From Rhodopseudomonas rhenobacensis (GTDB taxonomy: Bacteria > Pseudomonadota > Alphaproteobacteria > Rhizobiales > Xanthobacteraceae), in NCBI RefSeq assembly GCF_014203125.1, contig NZ_JACHIH010000012.1, forward strand, positions 1-64,000: DNA of 64,000 nt, written 5' to 3'. The notes under the pieces were generated by a model. That model saw nothing but the letters and a program-made list of their open reading frames with translations. It was not told the origin of the DNA and made no database searches. This document shows positions 50,226 to 57,850 of the stretch, piece by piece. Position 1 is the stretch's first letter. Each line of letters opens with the position of its first letter. The position numbers and the translations under genes were made by a program.

Positions 50226-50570
50226 ATGAGTGAGTTCGAGATCGCGCAACAGGTGTTGTCGTGCCTGCGGCAGGCGGCCCGCGAGGCGCCGCAGACCGCG
50301 TTGCCGATGCTGAAGCGGCTGACCCGTCTGGTCGGCGGCGACGGCTGCCGGCATCCGCTCGAGGTCGACGAGGCGCGGTCGGCCGCCTTCATGGCGGTGT
50401 GCGGCTATGCCAAGGCGCTGCACCGCGGCCAGCCGGCGGACCGGCTGTGGAGCCTGGCGGTGCAGGCCACCGAGCACTGGCAGTCGCTGACCCGGCGCCC
50501 GGTCTATTCGTCTCAGCTCGCGCTCGGCGTCGCCGGGTGGAACACCAGTGCAAAGCCGTCCATGCAGTAG
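50226..50570 (+). CDS. Small hypothetical protein overlapping msrB at its 3' end
   Basis: A 114-aa helical soluble protein starting [20 protein letters not shown]. Its core [20 protein letters not shown] resembles small helical proteins but no family is recognised. The last 58 bp overlap the 3' end of msrB on the other strand; the C-terminal [20 protein letters not shown] is therefore the complement of MsrB sequence, and the true ancestral stop may have been lost. ATG 50226 has GCGAGCC upstream, a weak ribosome site. Confidence 0.55.
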   Translation: MSEFEIAQQVLSCLRQAAREAPQTALPMLKRLTRLVGGDGCRHPLEVDEARSAAFMAVCGYAKALHRGQPADRLWSLAVQATEHWQSLTRRPVYSSQLALGVAGWNTSAKPSMQ

Positions 50571-51013
50571 CGCAGGCCGGTCGGCTTCGGGCCGTCGTCG
50601 AACACGTGGCCGAGATGGCCGCCGCAGCGCCGGCAATGGATCTCGGTCCGCGTCATGCCCAGCGTAGAATCCTTGCGCTCGCCGACCGCATTCGGGAGCG
50701 GTTGATAGAAGCTCGGCCAGCCGGTGCCGCTTTCGAACTTGGTCTCGGAGGCGAACAGCGGCAGGTCGCAGCCGGCGCAGGCGAAGGTGCCCTTGCGGTG
50801 TTCCTTCAAGAGCGGGCTGGAGCCCGGGCGCTCGGTGCCCTCCTCGCGCAGGATATGGTACTGCATCGGGGTGAGCTGCTGCTTCCACTGCTCCGGGGTC
50901 TTTTCGATCTCGAATTTTTCCGCGGCGCGCGCCTCGTCGCCGCGCAGCCAGCGGAACCCGAACAGCGCGGCCAGGCCGGCCACCGAAGCCAGCAATAAAC
51001 GCCGGTCCATCAT
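50513..51013 (-). CDS. msrB: Exported peptide-methionine (R)-S-oxide reductase MsrB
   Basis: A 166-aa protein. The N-terminus [20 protein letters not shown] has a twin-Arg followed by a hydrophobic core and an ARA-like cleavage site (Tat- or Sec-type signal). The MsrB domain has zinc Cys pairs CAGC and [13 protein letters not shown], and GHVFDDGP. The expected catalytic Cys is in [11 protein letters not shown] (usual RYCINS). It should reduce R-methionine sulfoxide in periplasmic proteins. ATG 51013 or 51010 is chosen over 51031 because the signal starts there and GGAGA precedes it. Confidence 0.92.
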   Translation of the reverse strand: MMDRRLLLASVAGLAALFGFRWLRGDEARAAEKFEIEKTPEQWKQQLTPMQYHILREEGTERPGSSPLLKEHRKGTFACAGCDLPLFASETKFESGTGWPSFYQPLPNAVGERKDSTLGMTRTEIHCRRCGGHLGHVFDDGPKPTGLRYCMDGFALVFHPATPSAS

Positions 51014-51367
51014 GATGTCTCCGTTTCGCAAGGGGGTCGCCGCGGCGGCGCCGCGCGGCCCTTGCTGCAGATACGTCGCCGAACCGCCAACGTTACACGC
51101 GCCTCACCGCCCGGCGCTCACATTGTCGCGAGAAGCATGGTGCTCCGCCGCGTGCACGGCTTCACCTCTCCCCGCGTGCGGGGAGAGGTCGACCCGGCGG
51201 AGCGCGAGCGAAGCCGGGTCGGGTGAGGGGGCGTCTCGGCATAACGCGGCGCCCCCTCACCCGGCGCGACACGCTACGCGTGTCACGCCACCCTCTCCCC
51301 GCAAGCGGGGCGAGGGGCCGATGCCGCGCCGCTGCCGTCACTTTCGCCGCTGAGTTCGCAGCGTAGC
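51014..51367. other. Gene-free region holding repeat A copy 3
   Basis: A 354-bp region between msrB and the FAD oxidoreductase, both on the minus strand. Nearly half is occupied by repeat A (51163-51317). No gene is supported. Confidence 0.65.
51163..51317. repeat. Long palindromic intergenic repeat, family A, copy 3
   Basis: About 155 bp: CACCTCTCCCCGCGTGCGGG at the left, CCTCTCCCCGCAAGCGGGGC at the right, inner arms GGTGAGGGGGCGTC and GGCGCCCCCTCACCC. Same architecture as copies at 4603 and 14789. Confidence 0.85.
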
Positions 51368-52801
51368 CTACCCCGGCCCGCCGCCGCCGTCCGGCAGCCG
51401 CGGTTCCTGGCGCGCCTTCAGCGCGGCGCTGCGGGCCATCTGGCGGCGGACCTCGTTGAGCAACGCCCGCGCCCGCGCCCGCTCGCGGCGCCGCGCCAAA
51501 ACGCCCTGCACCGCGGCATTGCCGCGCACCGCGTCGCCGATCAATTGCCCGGCGACGCGGCCGATCCGGCCGCCCGCCCACACCAGTTCGAACGGCGAGA
51601 ACGCCTTCCAGCGCTCGTCGCCGGTCAATAGGCCCTGGGCGATCAGTTGCCCGGCCATCGCGGTGGTGTTGAGGCCCTGGCGGCCGAAGCCGCTCGCCAC
51701 CCACAGCCCGGGGCGCAATTGCCCGATCTGTGGCATGCCGTGCACGGTGAGCCCCACCGTGCCGCTCCAGACGCGGTCGATCGCCACCTCGCCGAGCTGC
51801 GGGAACACGCTGCGGATGCGTCGCGCGATGGTGCCCTTGAAGCGCGCCGGGTCGACCGCGAAGGTGGTCTCCGGGTTCGACCACAGCAGCCGGTCGCCGC
51901 CGACGATACGGTAGTGATCGATGCTGTCGGTGTCGGCCACCGAGCCGGCAAAGCTGATCGCCGCGGCGAGCTTGGCGCCGAGCGGCGCGGTCAGCGCCGC
52001 ATAGCGCCAGATCGGCAGCAGCGTATCGGACAGCCGCTGCAGCGGCGCGCCGAGATGGACGTTGCCGGCCAGCACGATATGCGAGGCGCGCAACCGCGCC
52101 TGCGGCGTGAAGATGCGCTTGCGGATGCCGGCCGGATCGATGCTGATCGCCGGGGTGTCCTCGTAGATCCGGGCGCCGGCTTCGACCGCGAGGTCGGCGA
52201 GCCCGCGCAGATAGCGCCGGCCGTCGAGCTGGAACGCGGTCGGGTAGTGCACCGCGTGGAAATAGCGCTTGGTCTGCAGCACCTGGCGCACCTGGTCGAC
52301 CTGCCAGCCCTGCACCTCGGTGCCGAAATCCTCGCCGAGCATCTGCAGCCGGCTGATCAGCTTGTCGCCGATCTCCACATTGGAGACCTCGAGCGCGCCC
52401 TCGGTCAGCGGCAGCCCGAGGATCTGCGCCGCGGTGGCGCGGACATAGTCGGCGCCGTCCTTCGACAGCGCCCACAATTCGCGGGTCGGCTCGAAGCCGA
52501 TCCGCGCGATCAGTTCGCCGATCGGATGGCCGAACCCCGGCATCACCGTGCCGAGCTGATGCCCCGAGGCGTTCCAGCCGACCTGGCGGCCTTCCAGCAC
52601 GGCGACGCTGAGTCCGCCCAGCGCCGCCTCGCGCGCCACCGTCAGCCCGGCGAGGCCGGCGCCGATCACGCAGACGTCGACGTCGAGATCGAGGCCGAGC
52701 CGCGGCCGCGGCGGCAGATCCGGGAGCGTCAGCTCTTCGGCGGCCGGGGCGGCGGCCTGCGCATCGATCGGGCCGGGAACGGTCGCGGTCTCGCTGGTCA
52801 T
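51368..52801 (-). CDS. FAD-dependent oxidoreductase (DadA/gamma-glutamylputrescine oxidase type)
   Basis: A 477-aa flavoprotein. After a disordered N-terminus comes the Rossmann motif VCVIGAGLAGLTVAREAALG, then VLEGRQVGWNASGHQLG, a signature of the DAO superfamily including gamma-glutamylputrescine and sarcosine oxidases. The C-terminal FGRQGLNTTAMAGQLIAQGL is the second FAD-contacting segment. A basic, disordered tail ends the protein. It probably oxidises an amine or amino acid; the substrate is not inferable. It is monocistronic, and upstream repeat A separates it from msrB. Confidence 0.85.
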   Translation of the reverse strand: MTSETATVPGPIDAQAAAPAAEELTLPDLPPRPRLGLDLDVDVCVIGAGLAGLTVAREAALGGLSVAVLEGRQVGWNASGHQLGTVMPGFGHPIGELIARIGFEPTRELWALSKDGADYVRATAAQILGLPLTEGALEVSNVEIGDKLISRLQMLGEDFGTEVQGWQVDQVRQVLQTKRYFHAVHYPTAFQLDGRRYLRGLADLAVEAGARIYEDTPAISIDPAGIRKRIFTPQARLRASHIVLAGNVHLGAPLQRLSDTLLPIWRYAALTAPLGAKLAAAISFAGSVADTDSIDHYRIVGGDRLLWSNPETTFAVDPARFKGTIARRIRSVFPQLGEVAIDRVWSGTVGLTVHGMPQIGQLRPGLWVASGFGRQGLNTTAMAGQLIAQGLLTGDERWKAFSPFELVWAGGRIGRVAGQLIGDAVRGNAAVQGVLARRRERARARALLNEVRRQMARSAALKARQEPRLPDGGGGPG

Positions 52802-52906
52802 CCGATTTACTTACGGACCCGCCGACGCCTTGTCACCTTGTCCTGTGCCCGCTTCTCGATTAATCCGCAGGTCTGAAATGACGTTTCCCGCACCTTCGAG
52901 ACCGCC

Positions 52907-53446
52907 ATGCGCCGATTGATCCTGCTGCGTCACGCCAAGACCGAGTCCGACGCGCCGAGCGGCAAGGACTACGACCGGAGGCTCGACGACCGCGGCCGCG
53001 AGGACGCCGCCGCGATCGGCGGCTGGCTGGTGGCGCAGAAGCTGCTGCCGGAGCTCGCGATGGTGTCGCGCGCGGTGCGCGCGCAGCAGACCTGGGCGAT
53101 CGTCGCCGACCAGATCCCGGCCGACGCCACCCAGCCGCGCGCCGTGCATCTCGACGAGCTGTATTCGGCGAGCCCGGCCACGATGCTCGCCCTGCTGCGC
53201 CAGGCCCCCAGCCATCCGCATATGGTGCTGCTGATCGGGCATAATCCCGGGCTGCACGAACTGGCGCTGGGCTTGAGCTGCAGCAATGGCGGCAGCGAGC
53301 ACAAGCCGCTGCCCGGCAACATGCCGACCGCCGCGGTGGCGGTGATCGATTTCGCCGTCAAGAAGTGGGACGACGTCGCGTTCGGCGGCGGCCGGCTCTG
53401 CCAATACATGACGCCGAAGCTGTTGAAGGCACCGCACGGCCATTGA
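52907..53446 (+). CDS. SixA-like histidine phosphatase
   Basis: A 179-aa protein of the histidine phosphatase superfamily. It opens with MRRLILLRHAKTESDAPSGK (RHAK, the SixA variant of RHG, with nucleophilic His). A second catalytic His is in LLIGHNPGLHELAL. SixA in E. coli removes phosphate from histidine phosphotransfer domains. The target here is unknown; phosphorelay (e.g. ChpT) involvement is only a speculation. It is a single gene on the plus strand, divergent from the oxidoreductase. Confidence 0.85.
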   Translation: MRRLILLRHAKTESDAPSGKDYDRRLDDRGREDAAAIGGWLVAQKLLPELAMVSRAVRAQQTWAIVADQIPADATQPRAVHLDELYSASPATMLALLRQAPSHPHMVLLIGHNPGLHELALGLSCSNGGSEHKPLPGNMPTAAVAVIDFAVKKWDDVAFGGGRLCQYMTPKLLKAPHGH

Positions 53447-53464
53447 GGTGCTGACGCTTGCGGC

Positions 53465-53612
53465 ATCGGGTCCCGGGCGAGGACGCAGCGCCCTTGGCGC
53501 TGCTCCGCAGACCCGGGACCGTTGCAAAGACTGCCTCCGTAACGGCCCGGATCTGCAGCGCACCACGCCGCCTAAGCGGCGCGCTGCACTGCGTCCGGGG
53601 CCGTTGAACGGC
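53465..53612. repeat. Palindromic intergenic repeat, family C, copy 1
   Basis: About 148 bp consisting of two palindromes: GGGTCCCGGGCGAGGACGCA... to GCAGACCCGGGACCGTT, then GTAACGGCCCGGATCTGCAG... to GCGTCCGGGGCCGTT. Same layout as 55002-55142. Confidence 0.7.
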
Positions 53613-53723
53613 TGATTTTCAAGTTTGAGCGCTGCCGTCCCGATCAAGGAATTTCCGGCCAGGCTGTGATACACCGCGGTGCGGGATCGCGCCGGTTGCG
53701 CGATCCCGGCCATGGAGGCGGAG

Positions 53724-54149
53724 ATGTTCAAATCCATTCTGGTGCCGATCGACCTGTCCGACACCGACCTGACCAAGCCCGCGCTGGATACCGCAGCGAC
53801 GCTCGCCAAAACCTACGACGCCACCGTGCGGCTGATCAACGTGCTGCAGATGACCCCGGTGATGCTGGCCGAATACGTGCCGGCGGATTTCGACATCCAG
53901 CAGCGGCAATCCTCCGAACAGGCGCTCGCCATCATCGCCAAGGAATCCGGCATCGATGCTGCGAAGATTTCCACCGTGGTGCGGCAGGGCGGCGTCTATC
54001 ACGAGGTGCTGGACGAGGCGACTTCGGTGGGCGCCGACCTGATCGTGATGACCTCGCACCGCCCGGCGATGCGCACCTACTTCTTGGGCTCCAACGCCGG
54101 CCACGTGGTGCGCTACGCCACCTGCTCGGTGCTGGTGGTGCGGCACTGA
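53724..54149 (+). CDS. Universal stress protein (UspA family)
   Basis: A 141-aa single-domain protein. The N-terminus MFKSILVPIDLSDTDLTKPA and the C-terminus SNAGHVVRYATCSVLVVRH contain the G-x9-G(S/T)-like ATP-binding segment (here LGSNAGHVVRYATCS). The central DEATSVGADLIVMTSHRPAM is also typical. UspA-type proteins bind ATP or AMP and support stress tolerance. ATG 53724 has GGAGGCGGAG upstream; upstream in-frame ATGs are less well placed. Confidence 0.9.
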   Translation: MFKSILVPIDLSDTDLTKPALDTAATLAKTYDATVRLINVLQMTPVMLAEYVPADFDIQQRQSSEQALAIIAKESGIDAAKISTVVRQGGVYHEVLDEATSVGADLIVMTSHRPAMRTYFLGSNAGHVVRYATCSVLVVRH

Positions 54150-54192
54150 GGCAGTTTTTCGGTTGGGCTCAAAGAAGCCGAGCCAAATACGG

Positions 54193-54311
54193 TCGTCATT
54201 CCGGATTGCGAGTTCGTCAGAACGAGCAAGTCCGGAATCCAGTATCCTAGGGCGGTGATTACTGGATCCCGGGTTCACTCGCAGCTTCGCTGCTCATGCC
54301 CGGGATGACGG
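54193..54311. repeat. Palindromic intergenic repeat, family D, copy 1
   Basis: About 119 bp: GTCATTCCGGATTGCGAG and AAGTCCGGAATCC in the left arm, ACTGGATCCCGGGTTC and GCCCGGGATGACGG in the right arm. Ends are inverse (GTCATTCC...GGGATGAC). Other copies at 62218 and 63356. Confidence 0.75.
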
Positions 54312-54368
54312 CCCGGGACTATTCAAGCGCATCAGCGCAGTCGTCGAATGCCCCCGGGGCAACGGCCA

Positions 54369-54962
54369 TTACGGTATCAGCTCCTTCGGCAAATCCTCGA
54401 ACGTGTAGTTGCGCGGCTTGTTGCGGCGGATGAAGCCGCCGATCTGCCAGCCGAACAACGCGGCGAAGCCGAGGATGAAGACGATGCCGGCCCATTCGCC
54501 GGTCGCCACCGCGCGCGCCAACAGGCCGGCCATCGCCACGCCGAGCAGCGCGAGCACCACCAGGCCGATGTTGTAGATCCACGGCTTCAAGCCGCCGATC
54601 AGCGCGGCGCGGCTGCCGGCCTGTTGCATCCGCTGGTGCAGCAGCGTGACGAAGGCGCGGTAGTCGACGTCCTGCGGCGCCATCAGCGCCACGGTCTGCC
54701 ACGAGGTCGACAGGATGCGGATCCGCTCGCCGCTGCCATATTCGATGTCGGCGCGAAACCGCCGCGACTGCATCGACACCGGCCGATAGCTCAGCCGCAC
54801 GCTGGCGATGGTGTCGTAGCGCCACAGCCCCGACTTGCCGCCGATGCTCCACACCAGGCCGTCGTCGGCGAGTTCGAAACTCTGGCCGCCGCCGATCAGC
54901 GAGGCGCGGTAGGCGTAGCGCGTGCCGGGCGTGGCTGGCGTGGCGGCTGCCGGTTGGGTCAC
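54369..54962 (-). CDS. Hypothetical membrane protein with two helices
   Basis: A 197-aa protein with a soluble beta-rich N-domain (TRYAYRASLIGGGQSFELAD; ASVRLSYRPVSMQSRRFRAD) and two C-terminal membrane helices (IYNIGLVVLALLGVAMAGLL and AGIVFILGFAALFGWQIGGF), ending in a basic RRNKPRNYTFEDLPKELIP. I chose GTG 54962 because GAGGA lies upstream; the earlier in-frame ATG lies in repeat C. No function is recognised; it is reminiscent of two-helix membrane proteins with a PH-like domain. Confidence 0.6.
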   Translation of the reverse strand: MTQPAAATPATPGTRYAYRASLIGGGQSFELADDGLVWSIGGKSGLWRYDTIASVRLSYRPVSMQSRRFRADIEYGSGERIRILSTSWQTVALMAPQDVDYRAFVTLLHQRMQQAGSRAALIGGLKPWIYNIGLVVLALLGVAMAGLLARAVATGEWAGIVFILGFAALFGWQIGGFIRRNKPRNYTFEDLPKELIP

Positions 54963-55262
54963 AGGGTTTCCTCGATCGAATAGCAGACCATAACCAACAC
55001 CGTGCCCCGGACGAGAGCGCATCACGTCGCTTGCGACGTGGTGCGCCGAGAGCCGGGGCCGTTACGGACCACGGCCTTGTTCGTAACGGTCCCGGTTCTG
55101 CGGAGCCGCGCGAAGCGCGCGGCTCCTTGCCCGGGACACGAGCCCCTCCCCGTCGCGCCGCGTTGCCTGGCCCGCGGCTTTGTCCTACAACCGCAGCCGT
55201 CCGACAAGCCCGCATCTTGCCGCGCGGCAGGCGCGGCGCGAGACCCAGAGCGCGAGACCTCG
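54963..55262. other. Intergenic region with repeat C copy 2
   Basis: A 300-bp region between divergent membrane-protein genes. Repeat C (55002-55142) occupies the centre. The remaining sequence shows no recognised regulatory pattern. Confidence 0.6.
55002..55142. repeat. Palindromic intergenic repeat, family C, copy 2
   Basis: About 141 bp: GTGCCCCGGACGAGAGCGCA... GCCGGGGCCGTTACGG, then CGTAACGGTCCCGG... GCCCGGGACACGAG. It consists of two palindromes joined, as in copy 1. Confidence 0.7.
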
Positions 55263-55697
55263 ATGCCCGAGACCGCTTACTTCCCGCGCCGGCTGATCTT
55301 CGCCGCGGCGCTGATTTCCGGTGTGTTGCTGGCGCTGGCGCTGCACATGATCGGCCAGCGCTTCGGGCTCGACCTCTCCGGGCTGTGGCGCTCCGACATC
55401 AACGACTTCATGCCGGCCGGCGCCGCGCTGGCGTGGTGGCTGATCGCCACCGCGGGTTTCGCCGGCGGTTACTTCACCGCGGTGCTGATGCACAGCGCGG
55501 TGTCGGGCGAGATCCCGCCCAGGATGCGCCAGTTCCTGATCGCGGTCGGCGTGCTGGTGCTGGCGGCGGCGGGCCAGGCCGCCTCGGAGCCGAGTGCGAT
55601 CCCGACCGTCAACGGCGTGCTGGCGGGGCTCGCGGCACTCGGCCTCGGCGCGGTGATGGCGTTCTGCGGCGTGCACTTCGCGCTCAGCAAAGCCTGA
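55263..55697 (+). CDS. Hypothetical four-helix membrane protein
   Basis: A 144-aa integral membrane protein. Hydrophobic segments: LIFAAALISGVLLALALHMI; AALAWWLIATAGFAGGYFTA; FLIAVGVLVLAAAGQAASEP; and VLAGLAALGLGAVMAFCGVH. ATG 55263 is used because the upstream in-frame codons run through repeat C. It converges with the YciE-like gene, and a shared bidirectional terminator lies between. Function unknown. Confidence 0.65.
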   Translation: MPETAYFPRRLIFAAALISGVLLALALHMIGQRFGLDLSGLWRSDINDFMPAGAALAWWLIATAGFAGGYFTAVLMHSAVSGEIPPRMRQFLIAVGVLVLAAAGQAASEPSAIPTVNGVLAGLAALGLGAVMAFCGVHFALSKA

Positions 55698-55717
55698 GAG
55701 CCGTGCACGCAGCAAAA

Positions 55718-55744
55718 CGCCGCGCTGGGCTGTCCAGCGCGGCG
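55718..55744. terminator. Bidirectional terminator between convergent genes
   Basis: CGCCGCGCTGG and CCAGCGCGGCG form an 11-bp perfect stem around a 5-base loop. On the minus strand it is followed by TTTT (in GTTTTGCTGC), serving the YciE-like gene; on the plus strand by GGGGTTT. Confidence 0.75.
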
Positions 55745-55779
55745 CGACGGGGTTTGCGCAAAACGCCCGGCTCAGAAAA

Positions 55780-56286
55780 TCAGCCGGCGGCGCGCAGGTT
55801 GATCTTGCTCTCGGCCAAGGTGGTCAGCTTCTTGTCGGTGGCCTTTTCCTCGTCGAGGGTCTTCTGCAGCACCGCGGCGCAATCGTTGCGGCCGAGCTGC
55901 TTGGCCCAGGCGACCAGGCTGCCGTAGCGGGTGATCTCGTAGTGCTCGACGGCCTGCGCGGCGTTGATCAATGCGGCGTCGAGCACCGACTTGTCGTCGA
56001 CCTCGCCGGCCACTTCCTCGGCTTCTTCGATGATGCCGTCGATCGCGGGACAATCCACCGCCTTCACCGCGGCGCCGTGCATTTCGAACACCTGTTCCAG
56101 GCGCTGCACGTGAACTTTGGTCTCGGCGAGATGGGTCATGAAGCCCTGCTTCAGGGTCGCGTCGGTGGCCTTGTCGGCCATCTTCGGAATCGCCTTCACG
56201 AGCTGTTTCTCGGCGTAATAGATGTCCTGCAGCTGATGCACGAACAGGTCATCCATGGTCTTGATGTCTTTGGTAAAAAGTCCCAT
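55780..56286 (-). CDS. YciE-like ferritin-fold protein (DUF892)
   Basis: A 168-aa protein starting MGLFTKDIKTMDDLFVHQLQ. DDLFVHQLQDIYYAEKQLVK is the YciE/YciF signature, and ETKVHVQRLEQVFEMHGAAV and NAAQAVEHYEITRYGSLVAW carry the Glu/His residues of the four-helix di-iron fold. Such proteins are induced by stress; the precise activity is unknown. Start 56286 matches the family N-terminus. Confidence 0.88.
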   Translation of the reverse strand: MGLFTKDIKTMDDLFVHQLQDIYYAEKQLVKAIPKMADKATDATLKQGFMTHLAETKVHVQRLEQVFEMHGAAVKAVDCPAIDGIIEEAEEVAGEVDDKSVLDAALINAAQAVEHYEITRYGSLVAWAKQLGRNDCAAVLQKTLDEEKATDKKLTTLAESKINLRAAG

Positions 56287-56675
56287 CTCGCGGTTCCTCA
56301 TGGTTGCAACATCCGCAGCATGTGCGTTCCCGCTGGATGTTCGTTGTGGAGACCTGTGTTAACCGGCGAGGCTGGGCTCCGTTCCCTGCTGCGACCAAAT
56401 CGACCGGGACCGCGCCGATGGCGCCGGCGACGACGCCCCTATATGGTGGAAGCGGCGAAACGCCGCGTTCGCGTGTCGCATTGCCGATATGGTTTGCGCT
56501 ATATCAAGGGCATTTGCTGGTGACGCTCGCATGGATAGGCGGCGTCGTTTCGGCGGCGCCGATTGCGCAGCGAGCCGTTTTTGCCTTAAGGAATTGCGCG
56601 TATGTGTTGTTTGGCAGCCGCTCGCCTGTTTTCACCTCGATCGGCGTTCAACGCGTTGCCCCGCCCGGAGGATGA
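56287..56675. other. 389-bp gene-free region upstream of the YbhN-like gene
   Basis: No repeat family or confident promoter is seen. Frames open across it have no family features. A GGAAC-N15-GTT sequence on the minus strand is a poor match to the stress sigma EcfG consensus and is not claimed. Confidence 0.5.
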
Positions 56676-57782
56676 ATGCATCGAGTGTTGACCGCGCTGC
56701 GGCGTGGTTTCAAGGAGCGAGTGGGCTGGAAGCGGCTCGGGATCGTTGCAAGTCTCCTCATCATCGGTTTCGCGATCCACTCGCTGGTCAAGACGCTGAA
56801 GGGCGTCGACAGCGGCGTCATACTTGTTGCGTTGACCGCGAAATCCTCCGGTCAGATCGCACTCGCGGCGTTGTGCGTGATCGGCGCGTTCTGCACGCTG
56901 ACGTTTTATGATTTCTTCGCGCTGCGAACCATCGGCAAGCGCCACATCCCCTATCGCATCGCCGCGCTGACCGGCTTCACCTCCTACACCATCGGCCACA
57001 ACATCGGCGCCACGGTGTTCACCGGCGGCGCGATCCGGTTCCGGATCTATTCCGACTACGGCCTCACCGCGATCGACGTCGCCAAGATCTGCTTCATCTC
57101 CGGACTGACGTTCTGGCTCGGCAATCTGTTCGTGCTCGGCATCGGCATGGCCTGGCATCCGGCGGCGGCGAGCTCGATGGATCTGTTGCCGGAATCCGTC
57201 AACCGGCTGATCGGGCTCGGCTGCCTCGCCGGCATCGCCGGCTATCTGACCTGGATCGCGATGGGCAAGCGGCGCCGCGAACTCGGCCAGAACGGCTGGA
57301 AGGTGGTGCTGCCGTCGGCCAAGCTGACGCTGCTGCAGGTGCTGATCGGCGTGGTCGATCTCGGCTTCTGCGCGCTGGCGATGTATCTTCTGATGCCGGC
57401 GCAGCCGGGGATCGATTTCGTCTCGCTGGCGGTGGTGTTCATCCTCGCCACCCTGCTCGGCTTCGCCAGCCACGCGCCGGGCAGCCTCGGGGTGTTCGAC
57501 GCCGCGATGCTGCTGGCACTGCCGCAATTCGCCCGCGAGGAACTGGTCGCCACGCTGGTGATCTTCCGGCTGCTGTATTTCGTGATCCCGTTCGGAATCT
57601 CGATCACCATCATGGGCACCCGCGAATTGTGGCTCAATGTGGTGCAGCCGTGGCGGGCGCGACGGCTCAATGGCCACGGCCATCCGCCGATCGCCGCGAT
57701 CGCGCAGCGCCCCGGCATCCCGAAACGGCTACCGCCGCCGGTGCAGCCGACGCAGGCCGCCAAACGGCACTCCAAGGGCTGA
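56676..57782 (+). CDS. YbhN/UPF0104-family integral membrane protein
   Basis: A 368-aa protein with about eight membrane segments (GIVASLLIIGFAIHSLVKTL; IALAALCVIGAFCTLTFYDF; GNLFVLGIGMAWHPA, and others). The motif TGFTSYTIGHNIGATVFTGG and AIRFRIYSDYGL is the flippase-like signature of the lysylphosphatidylglycerol synthetase N-terminal/YbhN family. The C-terminal LGFASHAPGSLGVFDAAMLL is also conserved. The family is involved in lipid translocation; the substrate is unknown. GGAGGATGA precedes ATG 56676. Confidence 0.85.
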   Translation: MHRVLTALRRGFKERVGWKRLGIVASLLIIGFAIHSLVKTLKGVDSGVILVALTAKSSGQIALAALCVIGAFCTLTFYDFFALRTIGKRHIPYRIAALTGFTSYTIGHNIGATVFTGGAIRFRIYSDYGLTAIDVAKICFISGLTFWLGNLFVLGIGMAWHPAAASSMDLLPESVNRLIGLGCLAGIAGYLTWIAMGKRRRELGQNGWKVVLPSAKLTLLQVLIGVVDLGFCALAMYLLMPAQPGIDFVSLAVVFILATLLGFASHAPGSLGVFDAAMLLALPQFAREELVATLVIFRLLYFVIPFGISITIMGTRELWLNVVQPWRARRLNGHGHPPIAAIAQRPGIPKRLPPPVQPTQAAKRHSKG

Positions 57783-57850
57783 GGCGGCGGCGTGCAGGCC
57801 TCCCGCCGCATGTCCCATACTTTCGCCCCATCCGTGGCGTTGAAGGCGCC

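Noticed and set aside
46179-50229. Long plus-strand frames opposite flgK and flgE
   Set aside because: They mirror the coding constraint of the hook and junction genes and contain no recognisable motif or ribosome site.
56308-56330. EcfG-like GGAAC...GTT upstream of the YciE-like gene
   Set aside because: Spacing of 15 bases is too short for the known consensus, and the -10 lacks the preceding C.
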